From positions 1 to 64,000 of the forward strand of contig JAAZAA010000227.1 of NCBI GenBank assembly GCA_012514535.1: a stretch of 64,000 nt of DNA, given 5' to 3'. The first letter of the stretch is position 1. Each line of letters starts with the position of its first letter. The notes beneath the pieces were generated by a model. It was not told the origin of the DNA. It saw only the letters and a program-made list of their open reading frames with translations, and did no database searches. Origin of the DNA: Myxococcales bacterium (GTDB taxonomy: Bacteria; Myxococcota_A; Polyangia; Polyangiales; Polyangiaceae). This document shows, piece after piece, positions 1-8,421 of this stretch. Both the position numbers and the translations under genes were made by a program.

Positions 1-189
1 GAAGCGCCTCTTCCGCGCCGCCCCGGCGCTCGCTGGCTTCTGGTACGCGCCGGCACCGCGCTTCGTTCCGCGCCTCCGCGGTCGGAGCGCGCACCGTCCC
101 CGCCGTGAGGCGAGGTGCGGAGCGCCCTCGCGCGGTGCATCTTCGAGGCCCAGGCAAGGCTCACGGAGACACCAGCCAGAAATGCCGAA
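1..189. other. Window edge, no gene seen
   Basis: I see no convincing coding frame here. The stretch lies downstream of the minus-strand barrel operon and beyond its hairpin terminator. A gene could enter from the left edge, but nothing recognisable is visible. Confidence 0.4.
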
Positions 190-218
190 CGCCCCTCCGA
201 GGGTTCGCCGGAGGGGCG
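190..218 (-). terminator. Hairpin terminator of the gltB-gltA-like operon
   Basis: A perfect 10-bp inverted repeat (arms 190-199 and 209-218, 9-nt loop) lies about 60 nt past the stop of the gltA-like gene. On the minus strand it is followed by a T-containing stretch, which fits intrinsic termination. Confidence 0.6.
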
Positions 219-276
219 AACTCGAAGGGGCGCTCAGGCGTCGAGGTCCGCTCCGTGAGCCGACCTCTGACGAGCT

Positions 277-1143
277 TCACTCGCTGATCTGGTACTGCGT
301 CGGGAAGAAGAAGCTCACGTTGACCGACATGATCTGGTTGACCTTGAACTGTCGGTCGTCCTCGTTGATCCGGTTGTCGGGGAACGCGCGGTCCGGGCCC
401 GAGCCACCGGTGTCGATGCCGCCGGTGTTCCGCGAGATCGGCAGGAAGCGATACTCCCACCCGAGCGACATCCACTTGCTGAGGTAGAAGCTCAGTCCGA
501 GGCCCGCCGTGGCCGCGATCGCCGTGCGGTCCGCCATGGCGAAGGAATCGGAGCAGTCGCTGCAGTTCGCTCGCTCGTTGAGGCTCACGAAGGCCGGCCC
601 GCCGAAGACGTACAGATCCGTATCGACGTAGACGTTGTTGAAGAGCCCGAGCTTGCCTCGGAAGGGCACCAGGGTCAGCTGCGGCGCGGCCATCCAGTTG
701 ATGGATCCGAGCTGATCCCGGAAGTCCCGCCCCATGTTCACCGCCGTCAGGCGGCAGTCGAGGGAGTCTCCACCACCGTCCCGGCAGGCGCGGCTCGCGT
801 TCACGTCCTGGATGTTGTCCGAGAGGCCCGTGGGCATCTTGAGGGCGCCGAAGGCTCCCCACACGCCGATCCCCAACCAGTCCGTGAAGTGATAGTTCAG
901 CTTCAGGCCCGGCATGATGTGCCGCTGGTACTCGTCCAGGAGGGTGAAGCTGGCATGCGGGGCCACCTCGACGCGACCCTTGCGGTAGAGGCGCAGCTTG
1001 CGCACGGCCGGTGCCCCAGCCAGCGGGCCCGTGACGTGGATCTCCTGGGCCTCAGCCACATCGGGGAGCGCCAGGAACGCACAGAGGGCGGCGAGCGCCG
1101 TAAGGCCGCGGCTCTTCATCTTCGATGCAGTGTTCGTGCTCAT
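277..1143 (-). CDS. gltA: Outer-membrane beta-barrel protein, GltA-like
   Basis: This 288-residue exported protein probably forms a beta-barrel in the outer membrane. A hydrophobic signal peptide ends near AEAQ (about residue 33). Alternating amphipathic strands rich in Tyr, Phe, Trp and Gly follow, and the end is strand-like with a terminal aromatic cluster (VSFFFPTQYQ). The start is the ATG at 1143, with GAGGT 9 nt upstream; an in-frame ATG at 1119 is an alternative. It lies 26 nt after a second barrel gene and shares its promoter. In Myxococcus the Glt complex has paired barrels GltA and GltB next to gltC, and gltC is about 9 kb away here. The barrel call is fairly safe. The GltA name comes from context, and which of the two is A or B is uncertain. 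Confidence 0.55.
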   Translation of the reverse strand: MSTNTASKMKSRGLTALAALCAFLALPDVAEAQEIHVTGPLAGAPAVRKLRLYRKGRVEVAPHASFTLLDEYQRHIMPGLKLNYHFTDWLGIGVWGAFGALKMPTGLSDNIQDVNASRACRDGGGDSLDCRLTAVNMGRDFRDQLGSINWMAAPQLTLVPFRGKLGLFNNVYVDTDLYVFGGPAFVSLNERANCSDCSDSFAMADRTAIAATAGLGLSFYLSKWMSLGWEYRFLPISRNTGGIDTGGSGPDRAFPDNRINEDDRQFKVNQIMSVNVSFFFPTQYQISE

Positions 1144-1169
1144 CGTAGTCTGACCTCGCTCCTCGCCTC

Positions 1170-2141
1170 TCACTGCGCCGCCGTCGTGTCTGCACCAGCC
1201 TTCGGGAGCCGGTACTCGAAGGAGAACGGGATGAAAATGGACGCTCCGATCTGGAGCTGCACGTTGTTCGTCAGGCTCGAGTCGCCGAGCCAGTGAGACT
1301 TGTCCCTGGGATCGAGGCCGCTCGTCTGCGCGTCCTCCAGGTTCTCGAGCTTGTCGAGGAAGACGTAGTCGCGAACCTCGAGGAAGCCCGCGAACCAGCG
1401 GTTGACGAACACCTTCAAGCCGAGGCCGGCGTTGAACGCGAGCTTGGGCTCGAACTCGAAGATCCGGTACTCGGGCTCGATGACGGGAATGGGACGCGTG
1501 CTGATCGCACCGACGCCGCCCACGACGTAGAAGTCGTAGTGGAAGATGAAGTCTCCGAAGCCGGCGAACTTGCCGTTGGCGGGGACGTACGTGAAGTTCA
1601 GCGCCGCACCCCAGTCGTACTCGGTCAGAGGCACGCCGACGCGCGCCGCCCTCCGAACCTGGGCGTTGAACTCCTGATCCGTGTTGAAGGGGCCGTAGTA
1701 GTTTCCGTTGATACCAACGGCCAAGGCTTCGGTGATGTAGTAGTTCACCGCCAAGCCGGGACCAGGGTGCCCGACGAACTGGTCGTTGAGGGAGAGGGAC
1801 CAGTAGGGTTGGAGCTCGAAGCGGTTCTTCTTGATGATGAAGCGCTGCTGGACCGCGATGATCTTCTCGTTGAGCGGTTTCGCGGCCTCTTCTTCCATCT
1901 TCAGGGTGGGGCAAGCTTCGGGGTCGATCTCACAGATGTCACCCAAGCCCGATCCACCGTCGTCGATGCCGATGTCGTCGCCGATGTCGTCGCCGATGTC
2001 GTCGGCTCCATCGTCGTCGACGCCATCTTCGACGCCCTCTTCGATGGCGTCCGCATCCTCGTCAGCATCCTGTGCCCAGCTGGCAGTCGGAACCGCCCAC
2101 AATGCGGCTGCCGCAAGGAGCCCGAAGCGAGTCTTCTTCAT
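1170..2141 (-). CDS. gltB: Outer-membrane beta-barrel protein, GltB-like
   Basis: This 323-residue exported protein has a Sec signal peptide (MKKTRFGLL to SWAQ, about 23 residues). A strongly acidic segment with the unit DDIG repeated three times follows (residues about 25-50), then a C-terminal barrel domain of amphipathic strands, for example NYYITEALAVGINGNYYGPF. The start is the ATG at 2141, preceded by AGAGG at good spacing. It is the first gene of a two-gene operon with the GltA-like barrel. The family resemblance is to myxobacterial outer-membrane barrels of the gliding complex; the GltB name is an inference from pairing and neighbourhood. The acidic insert is encoded by a 12-bp tandem repeat and could bind cations or a basic partner, but that is speculation. 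Confidence 0.55.
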   Translation of the reverse strand: MKKTRFGLLAAAALWAVPTASWAQDADEDADAIEEGVEDGVDDDGADDIGDDIGDDIGIDDGGSGLGDICEIDPEACPTLKMEEEAAKPLNEKIIAVQQRFIIKKNRFELQPYWSLSLNDQFVGHPGPGLAVNYYITEALAVGINGNYYGPFNTDQEFNAQVRRAARVGVPLTEYDWGAALNFTYVPANGKFAGFGDFIFHYDFYVVGGVGAISTRPIPVIEPEYRIFEFEPKLAFNAGLGLKVFVNRWFAGFLEVRDYVFLDKLENLEDAQTSGLDPRDKSHWLGDSSLTNNVQLQIGASIFIPFSFEYRLPKAGADTTAAQ

Positions 2142-2319
2142 CGATGCCTCTTCAACTCTTCCCAGGAAAGTCCGCAGGCGAAATGCGTGCGGGGTGCTCG
2201 AACCGTCGGAGCTCCCGAAACAACCATCGGGCGCCTTTTTATCGGGTACCAGCCCCGAGGAGCAACCCACAAATGCGTGTAACCATTAGAGAATTCGGCT
2301 AGCCGGAAGTTGCAGCGGG

Positions 2320-2349
2320 ACTATATCACGCGAAAAATCACACGATCAA
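2320..2349 (-). promoter_or_regulatory. Probable sigma70-type promoter of the gltB-gltA operon
   Basis: On the minus strand, TTGATC (2344-2349) and TATAGT (2320-2325) are 18 bp apart in a markedly AT-rich stretch. This would give a leader of about 170 nt before the ATG at 2141. It is a consensus match only. Confidence 0.5.
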
Positions 2350-2367
2350 CAGCCAAAAAATTACACT

Positions 2368-3672
2368 TTAAGCGGCAGCGTCCTCTTCGTCCCGTCCGAG
2401 CAGGGCTTCGACGAACGCTTCTGGTGAGAACTCGTGGAGATCATCGGCGCGCTCACCAAGACCTACGTAGCGCACCGGCAGGCGCAGGGTGTCACAGATA
2501 CCCAGCACCACACCTCCCTTGGCAGTCCCGTCCAACTTGGTGAGCACGATGCCCGTCAAGTCGAGGGCCTCGGCGAACTCCTTCGCCTGGGCGAGGGCGT
2601 TCTGCCCGTTGGTGGCGTCGATGACCAACAGGGTCTCGTGGGGCGCGCCAGCGAGTGCTTTGGTGGCGCTCCGAGCGATCTTCTGCATCTCCGCCATGAG
2701 GTTCGTCTTGGTGTGCAGGCGTCCCGCGGTGTCGGCGAGGACCACGTCGGCGCCAAGCTCCTCACCTTTGCGGACAGCGTCGAAAATGACGCTGCTCGGG
2801 TCGGAAGCGTCCTTGCCGGCGACGACGTCACAGCCGACGCGCTCGCCCCAGACCTTGAGCTGCTGCACTGCGGCGGCCCGGAAGGTGTCCCCCGCGGCGA
2901 GCAACACCTGGTTCCCTTCGCCGACGAGCTTCGTCGCGAGCTTGCCGATGGTGGTCGTCTTCCCGGCCCCGTTCACGCCCACCAGGAGCACGACCGTCGG
3001 CTTCGTGCGGGGCACGATCGGGCCCGCGCGGCCATCGACCTCGAGGATGCGGCGCGCTTCTCTGCGGAGGGCCTCCCAGACCTTGGAGGGATCGCTCAAG
3101 TCACCGCGCTCGAGGTCTTCCCGGATCCGATCGAGGATCGTCCGTGTGGTGCTGACGCCCACGTCGGAGGTGAGGAGCACTTCCTCGATCTCCTGGGCGA
3201 TGCTCTCGTCGATCTGCCGGGCGCCGGCGAAGAGGGAGCGGAGCCGACCGAAGAACCCCTCCTGGGACCGGGAGCGGGCGAGCCCCCGGCGCATGCCCTC
3301 GACGTCCACCATGGGGCGGCGCGGTGCCCCGACCTCGGCGGGCGCTTCGACGGGAACGGCGCCATCCGTCGTGAGGGGCTCGGCGCCTGCTTGCCCCGCG
3401 GGCGCGCCCTGCGGTTCCTCCGGTGCCCCACGAGTCTCCGCCTGGACATCGGCGGCGGCCCCAGTCGCCGCGGGCGCCTGGTCACGCGGGCTCGCGGGCT
3501 GAGGGCTCGCCGCCTGGGGAGCAGCACCGGGGCGTTGGCGCGCGGCCTCGCCGCGAAGCTCGGGGCGCGCCACCGTGGGCCGCGTCGCCGGCGCCTCGCC
3601 ACCGCTCTTTTTGAGCAGGAAGAAGGCGACGATCAGGACCGCCGCTACCACCAGAACGATAGCTATTGTCAT
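2368..3672 (-). CDS. ftsY: Signal recognition particle receptor FtsY
   Basis: The SRP receptor GTPase docks ribosome-SRP complexes at the inner membrane for co-translational insertion. The 434-residue protein begins with a transmembrane segment (residues 2-21) followed by KK. An Ala/Pro/Glu-rich linker runs to about residue 130, and the NG domain follows. Visible GTPase motifs are the P-loop GVNGAGKTTT, DTAGRLHTK and TKLDGTAKGG. The N-terminal membrane anchor differs from the amphipathic A-domain of E. coli but is common in Deltaproteobacteria. The ATG at 3672 is chosen because it gives the anchor at the very N-terminus. It is transcribed toward the barrel operon, with 226 nt between the two genes. 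Confidence 0.95.
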   Translation of the reverse strand: MTIAIVLVVAAVLIVAFFLLKKSGGEAPATRPTVARPELRGEAARQRPGAAPQAASPQPASPRDQAPAATGAAADVQAETRGAPEEPQGAPAGQAGAEPLTTDGAVPVEAPAEVGAPRRPMVDVEGMRRGLARSRSQEGFFGRLRSLFAGARQIDESIAQEIEEVLLTSDVGVSTTRTILDRIREDLERGDLSDPSKVWEALRREARRILEVDGRAGPIVPRTKPTVVLLVGVNGAGKTTTIGKLATKLVGEGNQVLLAAGDTFRAAAVQQLKVWGERVGCDVVAGKDASDPSSVIFDAVRKGEELGADVVLADTAGRLHTKTNLMAEMQKIARSATKALAGAPHETLLVIDATNGQNALAQAKEFAEALDLTGIVLTKLDGTAKGGVVLGICDTLRLPVRYVGLGERADDLHEFSPEAFVEALLGRDEEDAAA

Positions 3673-3812
3673 CGTATCGAGACCCCAGCGCCCATGCGCT
3701 CAGCGCGCGGACTATAGGAACCGGCTCAGTGGGGCGTCAATGGAAAGCCCGGGGATCCTTCGATTCTCGGAGAAGCAGGCTCGCGGTTCGGGGCGGTCTC
3801 CCTCCGCTCACA

Positions 3813-5603
3813 TCACGGGGGCTCGGCTTCCCGCAGATGACGCTCGACGTCCTCGTCGGGGGCGATCGGTCCAAAGGCAGCCTCTTCGACCTGCTTGGCC
3901 CAGCGCGCGGTCGCTTCTTCCGAGCGGGCCTCGGCCGTGTCGGCGATGTGCGCCGGAGTAGGGGGGAGGGGACCGGACCAGGGAGGACCCTTGCGTCGAG
4001 CCCACGAGAGCAGCTGGTCCAGGATCGCGCGCCGTAGACCACTGAGATGGATCATGAGCCGTCCGCGGCGGGGGAGCGGGCGCTCGAGGGGGGCGTAGCC
4101 GGGAGCTCGCACCCGCAGGCGGGGGCTCACGCCATCGAACTCCGGGGAGCCCCTGTCGACCTCCAGGTGAAACACACCGTCCGCGTTCGTGCGCGTGGTG
4201 GCGATCACCCGCACCTGCTCGAGGGTGGGCCGGAGGGCATCGACGATCGCATCGGCAATCGCGGCGCCGGTGTGAGCGTCGAGGACCTGACCTGCCAGTC
4301 CCTCCGCGTCCTCGTCGAGCACGTCGAGGGTGGCCCGCCCCGGAGGCACGCGTGGACGATCCTTGTCTCCGTCGAGGGGCTTGCGGCCGGGGCGTCGCCA
4401 GATGACGAGCACCCACGTCACCAGGGCGGCGGCTGCGGCGAACCAAGGGAGCCGTGACCAGGGGTTCGGGGGAGCCAAGGTCAGCTCGACGGTGGTCGGC
4501 GGCCCGGGGAGCCACCAGGGCGCGTTCGGAACGTAGCGAAGTGTGAGAGGTGCGCCGGCGCCAGCGTCCTCGCGAGCAGCGCGGAGAGCGGCCAAGAGAT
4601 CGTCCGTCGGGGCGAGGTGGAGGCGCCCGACGCCGTCCGTCACGGGGCCGGCTCCGATCCGCCGATCGTGCCAGAACGCCTCGACGCTGCCGGTGGGGAC
4701 GGCGCCTCGGGTCCAACGTACGGCCACAGGGAGCTCGGCGGGGAGCGCCTGCTCGTCGAGCTGGAGCGCGCCAGGAGCGTCGACGTGAACTCGCGCCGTC
4801 TTCGAGATCCTGCGCAGGACCTCCGCGGAGGCCCATGTGGTGTCGCCCGCGAACCGTGCGGCGAGCGTCGCCGGTCCGGGAGGGCCGAGCTCCGTCGCCG
4901 AGAGCTCGAGCCGACCACGCTCTCCGGGGACGAGCTGGGCGACCCCGAGGCGGCGCCGCTGTCCGTGGGGGCTCTCGAGAGTCAGCTCGATGCTCACGGC
5001 AGACCACGGCGCCGCGAGGCGCGCGGCGCCATCGTCTCGGGTGGGGCGGGGGAGCGCGTCGATCTCGAACACGTGGACCGGCGTGTCGAGCGGGAGATCG
5101 GGCGGCGTGGTGAGGACGAGGTCGAGGGCTCGAGGAGCCGGCGCCGCGCGGAGCTCGAGCTCCGCGGCGCTCAGGAAGCCGTTCGGGTCCTCGTAGCGGA
5201 GGTGGATCGGGCTCCCTTCGAGCTCCGCGGCCAACTCGAAGCAGTAGACACCGCCGGCGGAGGTCGTGAGCAACAGCTCCCGCCCAGAGCGGCGGAGGGG
5301 TGCCTCCGCGTCGCAGGGCTCCACGCCCCGGTGCGCCTGCTCGACTCGCAATCGCACGGACGCTCCGGATACGGGACGACCAGCGTCGTCGATCAATCCT
5401 CCTTCGACGCGGAGGCGACCCTCGCTCGTGCGCGTGACGCGTCCTTCCAGCGTCGTCGAACCGAGGACGCGCAGGGAGCGCTCCGCACCCGACGCTTGGG
5501 CGGACCAACCTGCGAGGAGGCCGAAGAGAACGAGCGCCGCTCGTCGGGTCCGCCCGAGAGCTCGCGGGGCCCGACCGGTCTTGCGTGGAGATACGGCCGA
5601 CAC
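3813..5603 (-). CDS. Exported membrane protein with carboxypeptidase-regulatory-like domains
   Basis: A large envelope protein of unknown function, about 596 residues from the GTG at 5603. A signal-like segment (AALVLFGLLAGWSAQASGA) lies near residues 20-40. It precedes beta-rich repeats resembling carboxypeptidase-regulatory/Ig-like folds, with phrases such as GGLIDDAGRPVSGASVRLRV. A transmembrane helix occurs near residues 380-402 (LPWFAAAAALVTWVLVIW). A second such fold follows at about 430-530 (GLAGQVLDAHTGAAIADAIV), then a charged C-terminal tail. The N-terminus is uncertain: the frame stays open to 5966 but loses protein-like character upstream, and no clear ribosome site is visible. 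The gene is transcribed away from the HEAT gene and toward ftsY. Confidence 0.7.
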   Translation of the reverse strand: MSAVSPRKTGRAPRALGRTRRAALVLFGLLAGWSAQASGAERSLRVLGSTTLEGRVTRTSEGRLRVEGGLIDDAGRPVSGASVRLRVEQAHRGVEPCDAEAPLRRSGRELLLTTSAGGVYCFELAAELEGSPIHLRYEDPNGFLSAAELELRAAPAPRALDLVLTTPPDLPLDTPVHVFEIDALPRPTRDDGAARLAAPWSAVSIELTLESPHGQRRRLGVAQLVPGERGRLELSATELGPPGPATLAARFAGDTTWASAEVLRRISKTARVHVDAPGALQLDEQALPAELPVAVRWTRGAVPTGSVEAFWHDRRIGAGPVTDGVGRLHLAPTDDLLAALRAAREDAGAGAPLTLRYVPNAPWWLPGPPTTVELTLAPPNPWSRLPWFAAAAALVTWVLVIWRRPGRKPLDGDKDRPRVPPGRATLDVLDEDAEGLAGQVLDAHTGAAIADAIVDALRPTLEQVRVIATTRTNADGVFHLEVDRGSPEFDGVSPRLRVRAPGYAPLERPLPRRGRLMIHLSGLRRAILDQLLSWARRKGPPWSGPLPPTPAHIADTAEARSEEATARWAKQVEEAAFGPIAPDEDVERHLREAEPP

Positions 5604-6075
5604 GTGTCCGGCGGCATCGTACACGAGCGGAGGAGCGGCGCACGGCGAAAGGCCGTTCGGAGGCAGGCGCGCGAGGGTCGTTCGGTCCCGAAGTGCTCGA
5701 GGTGAAGCTCGAGGTGTGTTTGTCTGGCGGGGCGCTGCCGTCCTGGGCGGGGTGAGGGGAAGCATCGACCTGCAGAGGAGTGATGGCCGGTGGTGGTCGG
5801 TGCCGCTCCGCCGGAGGTGGCGCCAGTTCGGGGAGCGTGTGGGATGGTTCGATCGTCGGGTACCGCCCGGGGGTTGTCGGGGGGTGCGCCGGCGATCCGC
5901 GGGCACGGGCGCACAGGAGCTGCAGCCGAAAGGTGGGGTCATCTCCGTGGTACGGGAGGTCGGCACTCACAGGGACACACGAAACTGCGGCGCGCCGGGA
6001 AGGCAAAGGACGGAGCGGACGAAAACCCTACGACCCACTCTCCCAGGTCATCCGAACGTGATATCGTCCTCCGAC
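5604..6075. other. Divergent intergenic region
   Basis: This 470-nt gap separates two divergent genes and should hold both promoters. No clear -35/-10 pair stands out. A TGATAT just before the ATG at 6076 could be a -10 giving a very short leader, since no ribosome site precedes that ATG. Nothing else was recognised. Confidence 0.3.
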
Positions 6076-6891
6076 ATGCAGCGCTTGCTGGTTGCCACCC
6101 TCGTCGCTTCGGCGCTCACGTTCGGAGGCGTGGTGACCCCCCGCACTGCGAGCGCACAGGACGCGGTCGAGCGGCACATCGCACTGCTCAAGCGCAGTGA
6201 TGACTTCCGCGTGCGGACCCAGGCCGCCCTCGCCCTGGGCGCGTCGAAGGACAAGCGGGCGCTCGTGCCCCTGTGTCACGCCCTCGACGATGGAAACCGC
6301 ACGGTGCGCATCGCTTCGGCGTCCGCGCTGGGACGCCTGCGCCTCGGAGGGAAGGGCTGCCTGGAGCGGCGTTTGAGCGTCGAGGATCAGGAGGCGGTGA
6401 AGTCATCGATCCAACGCGCCCTCGAGGCAGTGGGCGGCGCGAGCGCGGAGGAGGCGGCGCCGACGATTGATGGATCCACCAAATACTACGTCGCCCTGGG
6501 CAAGGTGGTGAACGCGTCGCCGGAGCACGCGAGCAAGGTGCGCGCGAACATGACCGGCGCCGCCCGTGAGCTCGGCGGTTACGCGGTGGCCCCCGAGAAC
6601 GAGACCCAGGCGCAAGCTCAGGCGCTCCTGAAGAAGCACCCCAAGGTCAAGGCCTTCTATCTCGCCCCGACCTTGACGCCGCCGTCCTACGAGGGGGGGA
6701 ACCTGACGATCCGGATTTCGGTCGCGATGCTCAGCTATCCCGACAAGGTCATGCTGGGGCAGTTCTCCGTGAAGCTCACACAGGAGGGCGTCTCGGGGAA
6801 GAACCCCCAGGCGGAGCTGGAGCTCGTCGGCATGGCGGCGGAGAGCGCCATGAAGAAGTTCGCCAAGCACGCAGGAGCTCTTGGATCCTGA
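6076..6891 (+). CDS. Secreted HEAT-repeat protein
   Basis: A 271-residue exported protein. The signal peptide (MQRLLVATLVASALTFGG to ASAQ) resembles that of the GltC-like protein downstream (both contain GGV-TPR). Residues about 30-110 form HEAT/PBS-lyase-like repeats (RTQAALALGASKDKRALVPLCHAL, then VRIASASALGRL), usually a protein-docking scaffold. The C-terminal half is an unrecognised alpha/beta domain with KVRANMTGAARELGGY and a final helix. The ATG at 6076 is chosen because it places the signal peptide at the N-terminus; the frame is open far upstream but not protein-like. A direct role in the Glt system is only a neighbourhood guess. Confidence 0.75.
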   Translation: MQRLLVATLVASALTFGGVVTPRTASAQDAVERHIALLKRSDDFRVRTQAALALGASKDKRALVPLCHALDDGNRTVRIASASALGRLRLGGKGCLERRLSVEDQEAVKSSIQRALEAVGGASAEEAAPTIDGSTKYYVALGKVVNASPEHASKVRANMTGAARELGGYAVAPENETQAQAQALLKKHPKVKAFYLAPTLTPPSYEGGNLTIRISVAMLSYPDKVMLGQFSVKLTQEGVSGKNPQAELELVGMAAESAMKKFAKHAGALGS

Positions 6892-7113
6892 GGTGACACG
6901 GCGTCGAGGCGCGTCCGTCGGAGGTCCGCGGGGCGAGGCGTGGGTGGGGATTCTTGCACGCGGGCGCGTGACCACCCTACGATCCAAAGAGCGCGCCGCG
7001 CGCCCCCGGCCGGGAACCATCACGGAAGACCTGCAAAGGCGCTTCTCCCCGCCGCTCCCCGAGAGATCCTAGTCCAGGCATCCTACGTCCAAGCAAGAGC
7101 GAAGCAGGCGATC

Positions 7114-7905
7114 ATGTCAGATGCAGCAATGACAGTGCGACGTGGCGGACAGGGAAAGCGACGCGTCCGCAACTTCCTCCTCGATCGGAACTTCCAGCTC
7201 AAGTACGCGGGCTACCTCGTCGCCATCGCGCTGGTGCTGAGCGTCTCCTTGGGGGCGGTGTTGTGGCGCACGGGCGCGACCGTGGTGGCGCAGAGTCGCG
7301 AGAACGTGCGGCGGGGTGAGCAGATCGTCGCCCTCGGCAACGAGGTCGTCAGCGAGTCGCGCAAGGTCAGCGCCGTGGTCCGGATGAACATCGTCAAGGA
7401 TCCCGACTACCGGGACAATCCGGACCTGTTGGCGGCCTTCAACGCGGATGCGGAGTCCCAGGACGCCCGCCTCGCGTCCCAGCAGCGTCAGCTGGAGCAG
7501 CAGCGCATCGAGCTCGCGGAGCAGTCGGAGCACCTCGCCTCGTCACAGCGGCGCATGCTGTGGACCCTCGTGGTCGTCCTGCTCGTGCTCGTGCTCGCCA
7601 TCGGCGCCGCGGGCATCGTCGTCACCCACAAGGTGGCCGGGCCCATCTTCAAGATGAAGCGGCAGCTCGGGGACGTCGCGCAGGGCAACCTGCGCTTGCC
7701 CGCCGGGCTGCGGAAGGGGGACGAGCTCGTCGAGTTCCACGAGGCGTTCCGCGAGATGGTGGTCCGCTTGAGAGAGGACCGGGAGCGACAGCTCGCCGTG
7801 ATCGACGCGACCCTGGCGGAGCTCGCCGAGAGGAGCGAAGGAGCACGGCTCGAGGGGTTGCGAGAGCTGCGCGCCGATCTCGAGCGCTCCCTCGAGCCGC
7901 GATGA
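7114..7905 (+). CDS. Membrane HAMP-domain signal protein without output domain
   Basis: A 263-residue inner-membrane protein. A cytoplasmic basic N-terminus is followed by TM1 (about 30-53, YAGYLVAIALVLSVSLGAVLW). A periplasmic coiled-coil rich in Gln and Glu (RLASQQRQLEQQRIELAEQ) precedes TM2 (about 149-171, LVVVLLVLVLAIGAAGIVV). A HAMP domain begins at THKVAGPIFKMKRQL, and a short helical tail ends the protein. There is no histidine-kinase, MCP-signalling or GGDEF module, so it may signal through a partner or act structurally. The start is the ATG at 7114; the frame opens at 6940 but the added residues look non-coding. Confidence 0.8.
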   Translation: MSDAAMTVRRGGQGKRRVRNFLLDRNFQLKYAGYLVAIALVLSVSLGAVLWRTGATVVAQSRENVRRGEQIVALGNEVVSESRKVSAVVRMNIVKDPDYRDNPDLLAAFNADAESQDARLASQQRQLEQQRIELAEQSEHLASSQRRMLWTLVVVLLVLVLAIGAAGIVVTHKVAGPIFKMKRQLGDVAQGNLRLPAGLRKGDELVEFHEAFREMVVRLREDRERQLAVIDATLAELAERSEGARLEGLRELRADLERSLEPR

Positions 7906-7931
7906 ACGGCCCCCGGTGATCGCCGGGCCGT
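7906..7931. terminator. Weak hairpin between convergent genes
   Basis: Seven-bp arms (ACGGCCC at 7906-7912 and GGGCCGT at 7925-7931) lie directly after the HAMP gene stop and before the 3' end of yraN. There is no T-run, so the terminator function is tentative. Confidence 0.3.
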
Positions 7932-7975
7932 CGACGGGAGCAGCGCGATCCGATCGCTCCGGAGCCCTGGGCAAC

Positions 7976-8338
7976 TCAAAAGGCACCCTCGACGTACTCC
8001 ACGGCGGGACCCGTAGTGCCGAAGGTCACCGCCGCCGCATCGAACCGCATCCGCTCCACCGAGGCATCGTTGCGGTAACGCATGCGCCACAGGCGCTCCC
8101 CCGCCCACCGGATCCGCTTCCGTTTGAGGGCGGAGATGCTCCCGAAGCCGCTCGTCCAGGCACCGGGACCTCGCGTGCGGACCTCCACGACCACGACCAG
8201 AGCGCCCTGGCGAGCGACGATGTCGATCTCGAGCGCTCCGAGGCGCAGGTTCGTGGCCTCGATGCTGAAGCCGCGACCCAGGAGGTAGTCGACCACGAGC
8301 CCCTCTGCCTCGCGGCCCACGCGGTGGCGTTCGCTCAT
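7976..8338 (-). CDS. yraN: YraN family (UPF0102) nuclease-fold protein
   Basis: A 120-residue protein of the usual length for UPF0102/YraN, a small family with a restriction-endonuclease-like fold. The family signature is clear: GREAEGLVVDYLLGRGF, then NLRLGALEIDIVARQG and VVVVEVRTR, corresponding to the conserved N-R-GE-D and FVEVK-R positions. The cellular role of the family is not established. The start at 8338 (MSERHR) is preferred over the ATG at 8350 because the resulting length matches the family and GGAGGG lies about 12 nt upstream. A strong terminator lies between it and the upstream lipoprotein gene, so it probably has its own promoter. Confidence 0.85.
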   Translation of the reverse strand: MSERHRVGREAEGLVVDYLLGRGFSIEATNLRLGALEIDIVARQGALVVVVEVRTRGPGAWTSGFGSISALKRKRIRWAGERLWRMRYRNDASVERMRFDAAAVTFGTTGPAVEYVEGAF

Positions 8339-8372
8339 CCTCTTCCCCATCCCTCCAGAGCACAAAATGAAA

Positions 8373-8401
8373 CGAGGCGCACCCCCTGGGGATGCGCCTC
8401 G
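8373..8401 (-). terminator. Strong intrinsic terminator after the Cys-rich lipoprotein
   Basis: The arms CGAGGCGCA (8373-8381) and TGCGCCTCG (8393-8401) enclose an inner CCCC/GGGG stem with one bulged base. On the minus strand a T-rich stretch (TTTCATTTTG) follows, a classic intrinsic terminator. Confidence 0.8.
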
Positions 8402-8421
8402 ATCCACTCGACTCCTGCTGC

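Noticed and set aside
3808-6006. A 732-codon frame overlapping the carboxypeptidase-like protein
   Set aside because: An Arg/Pro-rich product without domains. The overlapping frame has a signal peptide, TM helix and beta folds.
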